NCBI GenBank assembly: GCA_018699955.1 | Contig: JABISG010000123.1 | Location: 62,001-126,000, forward strand | Reading direction: 5' to 3' | DNA from: Planctomycetaceae bacterium | GTDB taxonomy: Bacteria; Planctomycetota; Planctomycetia; Planctomycetales; Planctomycetaceae | Length of the DNA stretch: 64,000 nucleotides | Part shown: positions 17,987-26,909 of the stretch, one piece after another | How the letters are laid out: each line of letters begins with the position of its first letter | Numbering within the stretch: position 1 is the stretch's first letter | Notes under the pieces: model-generated | Databases searched by the model: none | Told to the model about the DNA's origin: nothing | Seen by the model: the letters and a program-made list of their open reading frames with translations, nothing else | Made by a program: the position numbers and the translations under genes

Positions 17987-19822
17987 CTACAGTGACTTCA
18001 GATACGCAATCAAATCGGCCAATTCCTCCGCCGTCAACTTTTCGCCCGTCAGTTTCTCTGGCTGGTGATGCCGGGTGAGGACTTCCTGCAGGGTGTCGGC
18101 GCGGCCGTCGTGCAGGAAGCGGCGTCGGGTGTGCAGGCCGCTTAGCGACGGAGGGTTGAACTCGCGATAGAAATAGCGGTTTGATTCCAGGCCGACGGTG
18201 TAGGTGTCGGCCGATGTCTTTGACTTGCCCTGATGGCAGTCGGCGCAGGCGGCCTTTCCTGCAAAGAGAATCTGGCCGCGCGTTGCCTGTTTCGTCAGGA
18301 CCCCGCCGGGAAGTCGGTATGGGCTGCGCGGATGATTCAGGCTGGTCAGATAGGCCATCACCGCTTCGACGTCTTCGGCGGTGACCTCGTGTTGTGTGCT
18401 GAGTGTTGTCTGCAGCGATTTCTTCACGCTGGCTGGCAACGATGTTTGCCAGCCGTGCCACGTCCACGGGCCGGTCTTTGTCACGCCGCGCAGCGTCGGT
18501 ACAAGTTTGTAAGTGTCGTAGTTGCCGTCGTTCAAAGTGTCGTACGTTTGCCCGCCAGTGTGACCTTCAAAGTGACAACTGTGGCAGCTGAACCAACTGT
18601 CGAAGGAACGGTCGGCATCGAAGAAGATCGCTTCACCCCGACGTATCAAACTGGGAGTCTGTGGGCCGCCGAGCGAAATTGTACGGACAACTTTCGCGGC
18701 GGCGACATCGATTATCTGCAATGAATTCGACAGGTAGTTGGCGACAATGGCCGTCTTGGAATCGAGAAACCGCACGTCCACCGGGCGGCCGCCAAGTTTG
18801 ACATGTCGTAGGGCCGACTCATCGGCCAGTAATCCGTGCGGCACGAAGTCACCGGGGTCGGCGACCGGCCATTTGAGAATTTCGTTGTCGATCACCAGCA
18901 ACTCGTGACTGCCGCCGCAACTGACGACGAGCCATTTTCGATCAGGGCTGTAGGCCAGGGCATTCGCGTCGCCGGCCGCCTTGCCGCGCGTGTCCAGGCC
19001 GAGTTGTTTCTGCTGCCAGTATTTGCCGTCGGGCAATGGGAGTTTCGTCAGCCGATTGTCGATCACCCAGCCTTTTTCGATGTTGTTCAACGTGACGGGG
19101 AACGTGCGGTTGATCGGACTGGCGAACACGACCTGAGAGGAATCGGGCAGCACAATGGGCCGGCCGAGATTGAAGCCTTCATCGAAAATCGAACGTTGGC
19201 TGACGAACTTGTAGGTTGCGGCGTCGTGGACGTACACATTGCCTGGGACATTGCAGCAGGTGATGAGCCAACGGCCATCGTGCGAAACCGCAAGCGACCG
19301 CGGGATACCGCCCACCGGGATTCGCTGGATGACCTTGTGCGATTGAATATCGATCACCGCAACCTGATCGATTCCGGCCAACGCCACGAATGCTCTTGGC
19401 GGTGAACTCTTGAAATGCAGGGCGATGCCGCGCGGTTCATCGCCAACGGAGATCGTCTTGATCGTCTTCAACCGGTCGTTGTCGAGTTGCAGCAGCGCCA
19501 CGTTGTCGTCATCACGCAGGCTGACCATCAGGCGTTGGTCGTCGATCCAGACCACATCGGCCGGTCCGTTGCCGCAACGGTGTTCGTGGGCGACACGGTT
19601 GATTTTCAAATCGACGAGCGACACCGACCCGGCCGTGTGATTCGCCGTTGCGGCAAAGCGACCATTGGGTGAAATGGCAACACAATACGGACTGCGATCG
19701 CGTTCGATCTCAGCTGGTTTCGGCGATTCTTTTTCTTCGCCGGCCTGCGGGCCTCCTGACTGCGCAATCAATCCGCAGAGAACTGTTGATGCAGCAAGAG
19801 TTGCTAGGACGCGAATTGTCAT
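17987..19822 (-). CDS. Exported YVTN-type beta-propeller with two c-type heme sites (cytochrome-c-peroxidase-like C-terminus)
   Basis: 611 residues from the ATG at 19820-19822, which has AAGGAA upstream and opens on a signal peptide (VLATLAASTVLCGLIAQ). The first two thirds are a seven-blade-type repeat propeller (PYCVAISPNGRFAATAN, SVGDEPRGIALHF, PVGGIPRSLAVSHDGRW, KLGGRPVDVRFLDSKT). The C-terminal third has two heme-binding CxxCH motifs, CHSCH (within FSCHSCHFEG) and CADCH (AACADCHQGK), arranged as in MauG/di-heme peroxidase domains (NPPSLSGLHTRRRFLHDGR). It is probably a periplasmic electron-transfer or peroxidase protein. A KOW mini-gene lies 107 bases upstream on the same strand, and another propeller gene diverges beyond it. 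Confidence 0.88.
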   Translation of the reverse strand: MTIRVLATLAASTVLCGLIAQSGGPQAGEEKESPKPAEIERDRSPYCVAISPNGRFAATANHTAGSVSLVDLKINRVAHEHRCGNGPADVVWIDDQRLMVSLRDDDNVALLQLDNDRLKTIKTISVGDEPRGIALHFKSSPPRAFVALAGIDQVAVIDIQSHKVIQRIPVGGIPRSLAVSHDGRWLITCCNVPGNVYVHDAATYKFVSQRSIFDEGFNLGRPIVLPDSSQVVFASPINRTFPVTLNNIEKGWVIDNRLTKLPLPDGKYWQQKQLGLDTRGKAAGDANALAYSPDRKWLVVSCGGSHELLVIDNEILKWPVADPGDFVPHGLLADESALRHVKLGGRPVDVRFLDSKTAIVANYLSNSLQIIDVAAAKVVRTISLGGPQTPSLIRRGEAIFFDADRSFDSWFSCHSCHFEGHTGGQTYDTLNDGNYDTYKLVPTLRGVTKTGPWTWHGWQTSLPASVKKSLQTTLSTQHEVTAEDVEAVMAYLTSLNHPRSPYRLPGGVLTKQATRGQILFAGKAACADCHQGKSKTSADTYTVGLESNRYFYREFNPPSLSGLHTRRRFLHDGRADTLQEVLTRHHQPEKLTGEKLTAEELADLIAYLKSL

Positions 19823-19929
19823 CCACTGATTCCTTTCGCGATTCGAGAGGCGGAAGTCGTATGAATTCACTCGAATCGAGAACAGAGAAAACCGGAAAGA
19901 GCGCGGTGAACGAGTCACGAATACGCTAG

Positions 19930-20127
19930 TCAAACCTTACGCACAAGATCGCGGAGTTCCAATTCAACTGATGTCCGGTTTTCGAAGATGTTAATTTCGG
20001 CTGTTACTCTAGAATGTTTGTGGTCGATTGCCGTGACAGTTGCCTCGAATGACTCAAACGGACCGCGAACAATTATTACTAGATCCCCCGGCGCAAAATC
20101 TGGCACGTAGAATCGCCGCAATGTCAT
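19930..20127 (-). CDS. Stand-alone NusG-type KOW domain protein
   Basis: 65 residues from the ATG at 20125-20127, which has GGAG 9 bases upstream; a GTG at 20152-20154 would add nine residues. Almost the whole protein is one KOW/NusG C-terminal barrel: FAPGDLVIIVRGPFESFEA, then VTAIDHKHSRVTAEINIFEN and the strand TSVELELRDLV, following the NusG order GD-V-x-V-x-x-GPF ... V-x-IF-x-R-x-x-V-x-L. The NGN domain that binds RNA polymerase in NusG/RfaH is absent and is not found in other frames upstream. In NusG the KOW barrel contacts Rho or ribosomal S10; a free KOW could compete for these or act as an accessory RNA-binding protein. It is probably co-transcribed with the downstream cytochrome/propeller gene. 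Confidence 0.75.
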   Translation of the reverse strand: MTLRRFYVPDFAPGDLVIIVRGPFESFEATVTAIDHKHSRVTAEINIFENRTSVELELRDLVRKV

Positions 20128-20171
20128 TGTCACCAACTCCTTTTGCTGGAGCACTCAGCACGGGTGAAACT

Positions 20172-20200
20172 TTGATATCTCGTTGCGTTGTGCTTACAAT
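20172..20200 (+). promoter_or_regulatory. Putative sigma-70-type promoter for the beta-propeller gene
   Basis: TTGATA (20172-20177) and TACAAT (20195-20200) are separated by 17 bases, close to consensus. The propeller start codon is 55 bases downstream, and the divergent KOW gene starts 45 bases to the left. Confidence 0.55.
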
Positions 20201-20254
20201 CGGTTTGGTTCCCAAAGTTCCTTTCTCCACATCACATCAACAGAGGCCGGCAGC

Positions 20255-21283
20255 ATGTTAGCAGTCCGCAAGTCGAACTGGATCGCCGTGGTATTTGTCG
20301 CCGGGCTTGCCGTTTGTAGTATGACAGATGCAGCGCGAGCCGACCAGCAGTTGGTGTGGGTTGCGAGTGCTTATGGTGACGATGTCCATGTGATTGATGT
20401 CGCCACGCAGGAAGTGGTGAAGCGGCTGGTTGTCGGCGATGAACCGCATGGGATTGCTGCAGCGAAGGACGCGAGCGTTGTTTACATCGCGCTGGAGAAG
20501 TTCAAGCACCCAACCGGCGAGTTGTTGTGGGTGAATCCACGGACGTACGAAATCACCCACCGGTTGGAAGTGGGGCCGAAGCCGAACGAAATCGAATGCA
20601 CGCCCGACGGCAGATGGATCTACATTCCCTGCAACGACGGCAAGTACTGGGTGGTCGATGGAGATTCCAAAAAGGTCGTGACGAAGATCGTCACCGGTGG
20701 ACGGCCGCATAACGCGACGATTTCGGCCGATGGCAAGCGGATGTATCTCTCGCCAATGGGGGCGCCCAAGCGAGTATTCATCGTCGATGTCGAAAAAGGC
20801 CACAAAGTTATCGGCGAGATTCCGTTTGGGAACTCCGTGCGACCGCCGGCGATTTCCAGCGACGAAAAGCGATTCTTCCAGCACATCGATGGCCTGCTCG
20901 GTTTCCAGGTGGCGAGTATTCCCCAACGCGAAGTGGTTGCCACCGTTCGGCATAAGATTGCACCCGAGTTTCAAAAGAAGGGAAGCCGTTGCCACGGATT
21001 GGCGGTGCGGCCCGATCAGAAGGAAATCTGGAGTTGCAACGTCGAGCATCACACCGTCCACATTCACGACATCACAAAGCTCGATTATCCGCAGACGACC
21101 GTGCTGACGATGCTCGACCGAGTGTACTGGATGTGTTTCACGCCCGACAGCAAATTCGCCTACATCAGCGTCCGCGGCGCGAACAAAGTCTGTGTCGTCG
21201 ATTGTGTAACGAAGAAAATCGTGAAGCACATCAGCGTGGGTGACACGCCGAAGCGGAGTCAGGTGATCGTGCTGCCGAATTAG
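20255..21283 (+). CDS. Exported YVTN beta-propeller protein
   Basis: 342 residues from the ATG at 20255, with GAGG 9 bases upstream. A signal peptide (SNWIAVVFVAGLAVCSMTDAA) is followed by seven short repeats of the YVTN type, for example VVKRLVVGDEPHGIAAAKDA, RLEVGPKPNEIECTPDGRWI, IVTGGRPHNATISADGKRM and the last HISVGDTPKRSQVI. These proteins are secreted or periplasmic propellers, usually binding partners of redox or surface proteins. The fold matches the propeller half of the divergent gene at 17987-19822, so the two may have arisen by local duplication with loss or gain of the heme part. No catalytic residues are apparent. Confidence 0.85.
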   Translation: MLAVRKSNWIAVVFVAGLAVCSMTDAARADQQLVWVASAYGDDVHVIDVATQEVVKRLVVGDEPHGIAAAKDASVVYIALEKFKHPTGELLWVNPRTYEITHRLEVGPKPNEIECTPDGRWIYIPCNDGKYWVVDGDSKKVVTKIVTGGRPHNATISADGKRMYLSPMGAPKRVFIVDVEKGHKVIGEIPFGNSVRPPAISSDEKRFFQHIDGLLGFQVASIPQREVVATVRHKIAPEFQKKGSRCHGLAVRPDQKEIWSCNVEHHTVHIHDITKLDYPQTTVLTMLDRVYWMCFTPDSKFAYISVRGANKVCVVDCVTKKIVKHISVGDTPKRSQVIVLPN

Positions 21284-21343
21284 AATTCTGCTGATTCTCC
21301 GGCGGTGTGGGCCGCTGGTGCGTCGTAACTGTTGGGAGCTGCG

Positions 21344-21368
21344 CGCTGGCGACACGCCAGTGGCACCC
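21344..21368. repeat. Dispersed hairpin repeat, copy 2
   Basis: CGCTGGCG-ACA-CGCCAGTG forms a hairpin (one G-T pair). Its right side, CGCCAGTGGCACCCA, is identical to 1023-1037. It lies between the propeller gene and the AAA ATPase gene (21284-21623), where no promoter is obvious. Confidence 0.75.
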
Positions 21369-21623
21369 ACATTGATTCCGGGCGTGCGGGTTGTAGCGAA
21401 ACGGTGAGCCTTGCCGTTTGCGCCGGTGCGCAATGTGGCGTTTCGCGGTGTTACTTTGATTGAGCCTCTCTTTCCTTGCCGGGAAACACCGAGACACGGC
21501 ACCTGCGATTTGACGTATCCACGAGCGTGTCCTAGTTTTCAGCGTGGATTGTTCCGGCCCTACCGACCGGAGCCGACTGATTCGGCGTCCGGCAAGTCCG
21601 TTTCCCAGCGGAAGAGTTTCCCT

Positions 21624-23234
21624 ATGAGCGATGGCGATTCAAAAGTAACCCCGGGCGAATTCCTGTCGCAGTTGAAGGGGGCCGACTCGGCGACTGCCAT
21701 CGATACGGATCTACCGGATTCGATGGACGATCTGGACCTGGATTTTTCGCATCTAGATGAAATCGGCGACGACCTTTCCGACCAGTCGTCAACCGACAGT
21801 GAGTTCTCATTGACGGCGGAAATGGAAGCCGCCGAGCAACCGGAACGCGATAGTGCTCGTGAGCCGACTCCGACACTCACACGAACTCCGGATGCGGTCA
21901 AAGGAAATGCACAACTGAACGACCTGTTCGATCGGGTCCACAACCTGCTCGGCCCCTCTCAGGCCTCGGCGCAACAGGTGTTTTGTCCGGAAGAACCGAC
22001 ATCGCTGGAAGAAACGTGCCTGACGTTTGAAGAAGTTGAACGGTTGATTCTGAAATATCTGTTGTCGAAGGGTTCTGCATTCGGGCGGGCAATCTGCAGC
22101 CAGATTCGTCTGCCGTACAACATCGTCGATCCGATTCTGAAGCAACTGAAGCTGGATCAGATGGTGTCGTTGAACGGGGCAGGGCAGATGGGCGACTACA
22201 ACTTCGCCATCACGGACTTCGGCCGCGAACGAGCCCGCCGTTACAGTGAGGAATGCACCTATTTCGGTGCGGCACCGGTGGCGCTGAAGGACTATCTGGC
22301 GGCGATGGCGGCACAAAGTGTTGCCAAACAACATGCGACCGAAAGCAACCTGCGCGAAGCGTTTTCGGACTTGATCATCAACGAAAAAATGCTCGATCGG
22401 CTTGGGCCGGCAATCAATTCCGGGCGTGGCATGTTTCTGTTCGGCGAGCCGGGTAACGGAAAAACCAGCATTGCCGAGCGCGTCACCAAGGCGTTTGGTT
22501 CTTCGATTTGGATTCCGCGTGCATTGGGTATCGATGGCGACATTATTCGCTTATTCGATCCCGGCGTACACGAGGAACTGCACGAGAACGACGGCGATGG
22601 TCTGTTCGACCTTTCGGGAGTCGATCAGCGATGGGTGAAGATTGTGCGGCCGACAGTGATTGCCGGTGGTGAATTGACTATGAGCGAACTTGAGGTGGTA
22701 CAGAACCTGCAGACAAAAATCTGCGAAGCGCCACTGCAACTCAAAAGCAATTGCGGCACACTGGTCATCGACGACTTCGGCCGTCAGACGATGCCGGTCG
22801 ATGTGCTGCTGAACCGCTGGATTGTGCCGTTGGAAAAGCGGTACGACTTTCTTAATTTGCCGTCGGGAAAGAAGATTCAAGTGCCGTTCGACCAGTTGAT
22901 CATCTTTTCGACGAATCTCGAACCGCGCGATCTGGTCGATGGTGCCTTTCTTCGCCGAATACCGTATAAGATTGAAGTCGGTGATCCGTCGGAAGCGGAG
23001 TTTCGGCAACTGATCGATATTATGGCGCCAATGAGTGGTTTTGAAAGCGATCCAGAGTCGATCGAATATCTCATCGAGACTCACTATCGTGCCGCCAATC
23101 GTCCATTTCGTGCCTGTCAGCCACGCGACTTGCTGGCGCAGGTGAAGAACTATTGCGTTTACAAAGAGATTCCGAAGAAGATGTCGCCCGAGGCATTTGA
23201 TTTTGCCGCCGAGATTTATTTCTCGGTTATGTGA
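21624..23234 (+). CDS. AAA ATPase with acidic N-terminus and winged-helix region
   Basis: 536 residues from the ATG at 21624, preceded by GGAAGAG; the open frame extends 71 codons upstream but looks non-coding. An acidic, low-complexity N-terminus (DSMDDLDLDFSHLDEIGDDL) leads to a winged-helix-like block (FEEVERLILKYLLSKGSAFG, then KQLKLDQMVSLNG). The ATPase core follows: Walker A GEPGNGKTS (about 274-282), Walker B LVIDDFG (about 380), sensor 1 IFSTNLEPRDL, and arginines in AFLRRIPYKIEVG. I do not recognise a named subfamily. It precedes a UbiB-family kinase by 28 bases on the same strand, so they are probably co-expressed. Confidence 0.83.
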   Translation: MSDGDSKVTPGEFLSQLKGADSATAIDTDLPDSMDDLDLDFSHLDEIGDDLSDQSSTDSEFSLTAEMEAAEQPERDSAREPTPTLTRTPDAVKGNAQLNDLFDRVHNLLGPSQASAQQVFCPEEPTSLEETCLTFEEVERLILKYLLSKGSAFGRAICSQIRLPYNIVDPILKQLKLDQMVSLNGAGQMGDYNFAITDFGRERARRYSEECTYFGAAPVALKDYLAAMAAQSVAKQHATESNLREAFSDLIINEKMLDRLGPAINSGRGMFLFGEPGNGKTSIAERVTKAFGSSIWIPRALGIDGDIIRLFDPGVHEELHENDGDGLFDLSGVDQRWVKIVRPTVIAGGELTMSELEVVQNLQTKICEAPLQLKSNCGTLVIDDFGRQTMPVDVLLNRWIVPLEKRYDFLNLPSGKKIQVPFDQLIIFSTNLEPRDLVDGAFLRRIPYKIEVGDPSEAEFRQLIDIMAPMSGFESDPESIEYLIETHYRAANRPFRACQPRDLLAQVKNYCVYKEIPKKMSPEAFDFAAEIYFSVM

Positions 23235-23262
23235 TTCGACTTGCGTCTTGGAGGATCGTTCG

Positions 23263-24930
23263 GTGAAGTCCCATCCGCTTCGGCTGCTTCGCAGTTTCGG
23301 GCGCAGCCGCGAAATAGTCACCGTGCTGATTCAGCACGGATTCGGCGATCTCGTCGATCGGATGGGACTGCGGAAGTACCTGCAATGGGGAAGACGGCTA
23401 TTTTCTCGCAAGAGGCGGGTTCGTAGAGAGCCGATTGGCCGTGGCGAACGTATTCGGTTGTCGCTTGAGAGTCTCGGCGCGACGTTCATCAAGTTCGGCC
23501 AGGTTGCCAGCACCCGGCCCGATCTGGTTCCGCCCGACGTGATCGTCGAACTGGAAAAGTTGCAGGAAAGTGTGCCGCCGTTTCCTTCGGACAAGGCCAT
23601 CGCACTACTGACACAGGAATTGGGCGCTCCTCCGACGGAACTGTTCGCCGAGTTTGATGTGGAACCATTAGCCGCCGGTTCGCTGGGACAGGTGCATCGG
23701 GCGAAGCACCACGACGGGACGCATTTGGCCGTGAAGATTCGCCGCCCCAATGTCGTCCGTGACGTCGAACGCGATTTGTCGTTGATGATGGAAATGGCAA
23801 TTCTCGTCGAACGACACATTCCCGAGGCCGAAGTGTTCGATCCGGTTGGGCTGGTGGCACACTTTTCGCGGACGATTCGGCGTGAAATGAATTTTTTCCG
23901 CGAAGGCCGCAGCACCGATGAATTCGCACGGCTGTTCCGAAACGACGCGACGCTGACCGTTCCCAAAATCTTTTGGGATCTCACGACCGAAGGCGTGCTG
24001 ACGATGGAGTTCATCGAGGCGATTCGGGTCAGCGATATCGATGCGTTGAAAGAGGCGGGAATCTCGACCGAGCAGGTGGCCGCTAACGGTGCGCGTATTT
24101 TTATGAAGCAGGCATTCGAGCTTGGCTTGTTTCATGGCGATCCGCATCCAGGCAATATCCGCATTCTGAATGATGGTTCGATCTGTCTGCTCGATTACGG
24201 CATGGTCGGTACGATTGAGGAAGAACAGCGAGACCAGTTGATCGATTTATTCGCCGCTGTGGCAAGGAAAGATGTTAAGCGGGTCGTCCAGTTGATCCAG
24301 GTCATCGGGCAGCCGTTTCGAGAAATCGATGCTCCGTTGTTGCGGGCCGACGTCCGCGATTTTGTCGAGAATTACTACGGGGTCTCGTTCGAGCGGCTGA
24401 GTGTGGGCAGTATGCTGTCCGACTTTGTTTCCATTCTCTCTCAACATTCCATTCGATGTCCCGGTGACCTGCTGCTGTTGATTCGCGCGTTGGTCACGCT
24501 GGAAGGCGTGGGAGCGGGACTCGATCCGGAATTCAATATGGCGAAACATCTGGCACCGTTTATTGAGCAAATGGTCCGCAACCGATATAGCCCAAAGCGT
24601 GTGGCCGACCGACTCGTTGAAGAGTCGAAACTGTTCATGCAGTTGGCCCACGATGTTCCGTTGAACGTGGGCCGCACGCTCGAGAAGCTGAGTCGTGATG
24701 AACTAAAAATACAACTGGAACACCGCAACGTCGATCACCTGGTGACCGAACTGGATCGATCGAGTAACCGCGTGGTGATCAGTCTGGTGATGTCTTCGCT
24801 GATCATTGCCTCGGCGTTGATCATGCGGCAGGGCGAACATTGGATTTGGTTCAGCTTGCCGATCTATGTGGTTTCGAGCCTGTTGGGCATCTGGCTGATT
24901 TACGGTGTGTTTCGCAGCGGGCGGCTTTGA
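23263..24930 (+). CDS. UbiB/AarF/ABC1 family atypical kinase
   Basis: 555 residues from the GTG at 23263, chosen because GGAGG lies 8 bases upstream. The KxGQ motif is visible as FIKFGQVASTRPDLVP, then AAGSLGQVHRA (the family's unusual nucleotide loop), the ion-pair Lys in LAVKIRRP, the catalytic HGDPHPGN and the metal site LLDYGMVG. Two C-terminal membrane helices (VVISLVMSSLIIASALIM and FSLPIYVVSSLLGIWLIYG) anchor it, as in bacterial UbiB. Family members support ubiquinone or other isoprenoid-lipid biosynthesis, probably by ATP-driven extraction of lipid intermediates. No ubi genes are adjacent, and the isoprenoid gene ispG is about 8 kb away. Confidence 0.9.
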   Translation: MKSHPLRLLRSFGRSREIVTVLIQHGFGDLVDRMGLRKYLQWGRRLFSRKRRVRREPIGRGERIRLSLESLGATFIKFGQVASTRPDLVPPDVIVELEKLQESVPPFPSDKAIALLTQELGAPPTELFAEFDVEPLAAGSLGQVHRAKHHDGTHLAVKIRRPNVVRDVERDLSLMMEMAILVERHIPEAEVFDPVGLVAHFSRTIRREMNFFREGRSTDEFARLFRNDATLTVPKIFWDLTTEGVLTMEFIEAIRVSDIDALKEAGISTEQVAANGARIFMKQAFELGLFHGDPHPGNIRILNDGSICLLDYGMVGTIEEEQRDQLIDLFAAVARKDVKRVVQLIQVIGQPFREIDAPLLRADVRDFVENYYGVSFERLSVGSMLSDFVSILSQHSIRCPGDLLLLIRALVTLEGVGAGLDPEFNMAKHLAPFIEQMVRNRYSPKRVADRLVEESKLFMQLAHDVPLNVGRTLEKLSRDELKIQLEHRNVDHLVTELDRSSNRVVISLVMSSLIIASALIMRQGEHWIWFSLPIYVVSSLLGIWLIYGVFRSGRL

Positions 24931-24934
24931 GCAT

Positions 24935-24956
24935 CTGCGACTCGTTTCATCGCAGC
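24935..24956. repeat. Degenerate single-hairpin relative of the double-hairpin repeat
   Basis: CTGCGA ... TCGCAG forms a 6-bp stem around CTCGTTTCA, with AGCTG following as in the other copies. It lies in the 38-base gap between convergent ubiB-like and gpsA genes, where it could serve as a shared terminator. Confidence 0.5.
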
Positions 24957-24968
24957 TGGCTAAAGTCG

Positions 24969-25970
24969 TTATTCGTTTCGCGTGGGCCGCAACATCAGCG
25001 AGTCGGTGGCCTCGACGGGAGATTTGTTCTCGAACAGCACGCGAAAGACTTCGGTGGTGATGGGCATTTCGATGCCTTCCTGCTCGGCCAGTTCGTAGAC
25101 GCTGCGCGTGGTGGTGACTCCCTCGGCGACGGCGTCCATGCTGTCGAGGATTTCCTGGAGCGACTCTCCTTTTCCCAACCGTTCACCAACCATACGGTTG
25201 CGACCGTATTGACTGATACAGGTGGTAATGAGGTCGCCGATTCCCGCTAACCCGGAGAAGGTTAGCGCTTCGGCCCCCATCGCGACGCCGAATCGCGTGA
25301 TTTCTACGAGTCCGCGGGTCAATAATGCCGACTTGGCATTGTCGCCGAAACCTTGGCCGTCGCAGATGCCCGCGGCGATCGCCACGACATTTTTCAATGC
25401 ACCGGCCAGTTCGACGCCGATGATATCGGCATTGGTGTAGACGCGAAATCGATCGGTGTTGAACATTTGCTGTACATCGCGAGCGAGCGCCACATCGCCG
25501 CTGGCTGCTACCACACTGGCCGGCAAGCGGCGGGCAATTTCCTCGGCATGGCTGGGGCCGCCCAACGCGACGACGGCCCGGTTCCCCAGCACGTCGGCAA
25601 TGATTTCACTGGGCCGCATGAAGGTCTCGTTTTCCAACCCTTTGATGACACTGATGACGGGGCGGTCGTCGTTCAAATGGCCGGCAATCTTCTCCAGAGC
25701 GGGACGGAGGAACTTTGTGGGAATGGCGGCCACCAGAAAGTCGGCACCGGAGACGGCCTCGTCGATGTCGGATGTGATCTGGAGTTTGTCCGGCAACTTC
25801 ACATTGGGTAACAATCGGCGATTTTCACGGTGTTCGGTCAAATCACGGGCATGATCGGGGCTGCGTGCCCAAATTGAGACCGATTGGTCGTCGCGCTCGG
25901 CCAGCAAAATCGAGCAAGCCGTTGCCATGGCGCCACTGCCGAGAATGCTGATCTTCGTCGTCATTTCCAT
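24969..25970 (-). CDS. gpsA: NAD(P)-dependent glycerol-3-phosphate dehydrogenase
   Basis: 333 residues, full family length. The Rossmann start ISILGSGAMATA carries the GxGxxA nucleotide motif, followed by SIWARSPDHA. VISVIKGLENETF, VALGGPSHAEEIA, the catalytic Lys in ELAGALKNVVAIAAGICDG and SGLAGIGDLITTCIS are all typical GpsA blocks. It reduces dihydroxyacetone phosphate to sn-glycerol-3-phosphate for phospholipid synthesis in the cytoplasm. The ATG at 25968-25970 or the one two codons later could be used. It is monocistronic, convergent with the UbiB-family gene. Confidence 0.95.
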   Translation of the reverse strand: MEMTTKISILGSGAMATACSILLAERDDQSVSIWARSPDHARDLTEHRENRRLLPNVKLPDKLQITSDIDEAVSGADFLVAAIPTKFLRPALEKIAGHLNDDRPVISVIKGLENETFMRPSEIIADVLGNRAVVALGGPSHAEEIARRLPASVVAASGDVALARDVQQMFNTDRFRVYTNADIIGVELAGALKNVVAIAAGICDGQGFGDNAKSALLTRGLVEITRFGVAMGAEALTFSGLAGIGDLITTCISQYGRNRMVGERLGKGESLQEILDSMDAVAEGVTTTRSVYELAEQEGIEMPITTEVFRVLFENKSPVEATDSLMLRPTRNE

Positions 25971-26297
25971 CCGATCTAAAGACAGGGGTTGCCAACCGTT
26001 TCAATCAACGTCTTGGGTTGTCCTGCGATTTACCTGCGAGAAGGCGTCTAGAGTGTCCCAACGTCCCCAGCCATATGACACAGCCGATTCAAACGTTGCG
26101 ATCTGCACATCTGAAATTGTCCACATCAAGGTCTTTGTCGCCATTTTCTGAACGGTGGTGCTGCCGACAATGTGTGGACATGCTTATCTACCGAGTTTTC
26201 TTCGCAAAATGATGAATAAATTTGCCTCGTTCAGATTGCGAACTAAGCTTGACGAGTTCACGTCTTGCAGTCACGTCTTGCCCCAAGGAGCATAGTA
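25971..26297. other. Intergenic region between divergent genes with a 13-bp tandem duplication
   Basis: TCACGTCTTGCAG (26258-26270) is repeated immediately as TCACGTCTTGC, just upstream of the AAGGAG ribosome site of the next gene. No clear promoter pair, RNA gene or ORF with coding character was seen. Confidence 0.55.
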
Positions 26298-26534
26298 ATG
26301 GAACACGTCGTCGAGCAGAAGCCCACCGTTTTCGCCGACCGCCGCGGACCCGCCGGTGATGGTCCCTCCAACGGAGTCGAGCGACGTCAGTTTTCCGATT
26401 CGTCAGTGGGAGGGAATCCCGATGCGATGGAATTGGCTGAAGCAGTCGACCAGTACAAATTACGACACCGACGACGTTTCATTACGTTTGAGGAATTGTA
26501 CGACGTAATCGCTGAACTGGGCTACCACAAATAG
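26298..26534 (+). CDS. Small conserved hypothetical protein (78 aa)
   Basis: The ATG at 26298 is preceded by AAGGAG at optimal distance, strong support for a real gene. The N-terminal half is variable and hydrophilic. The C-terminal half (MELAEAVDQYKLRHRRR, then FITFEELYDVIAELGYHK) is helical and basic and looks like a short conserved planctomycete module ending in LGY-x-K. I know of no function. No membrane segment. After its TAG stop the frame stays open for 57 codons, but composition and the family-like C-terminus argue that the TAG is a true stop. Confidence 0.75.
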   Translation: MEHVVEQKPTVFADRRGPAGDGPSNGVERRQFSDSSVGGNPDAMELAEAVDQYKLRHRRRFITFEELYDVIAELGYHK

Positions 26535-26909
26535 TCGATCACATGCTGCCGCATTTGCCGGGATGACTCTGGCTTCGCCATCTGTGCAAGCCGGAAGAAA
26601 TGGCCCCGGCCTGATCGAAATCGGGCCGCGCGGGCTTCATTCTATGTGCCTGCCGCGATAACAGAAGTTGGCTTGCCTGACATTCCGCTGGCCTGGAATA
26701 CTCAGATTTGAGTCTCGCAAGCCAATGGTCTTCCCGCGACATCTTCTCTTGCTCGCTTGGAAGCTGCTCTTCGAGCTTCGCGAGCGTTTTGGCTGAAACC
26801 CAAAATTCTTTTGCGGTTCAGCCATTCTTCTGCCTATAATCAGTGCCAATCATTTGGGATTGTCGGCATTCAGCCACGTTGCCGCAGAGTACCGAAAGGA
26901 GTCGCATAG
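26535..26909. other. Intergenic region with promoter near its right end
   Basis: 375 bases. The left 270 bases show nothing recognisable beyond short self-complementary stretches such as GAGCTTCGCGAGC. The right end carries the promoter described at 26811-26840 and the leader of the winged-helix gene. Confidence 0.5.
26811..26840 (+). promoter_or_regulatory. Putative sigma-70-type promoter for the winged-helix gene
   Basis: TTGCGG (26811-26816) and a perfect TATAAT (26835-26840) are 18 bases apart, 69 bases before the start codon. The flanking TGCCTATAATC is also found at 32567-32577, upstream of the small membrane protein gene, though there without a well-spaced -35. Confidence 0.55.

Noticed and set aside
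26535..26708. Open frame continuing 57 codons past the TAG stop of the 78-residue protein, as a sign of TAG recoding
   Set aside because: The translated extension has no coding character, and the protein already ends in a family-like C-terminus; other genes in the window also stop normally at TAG.
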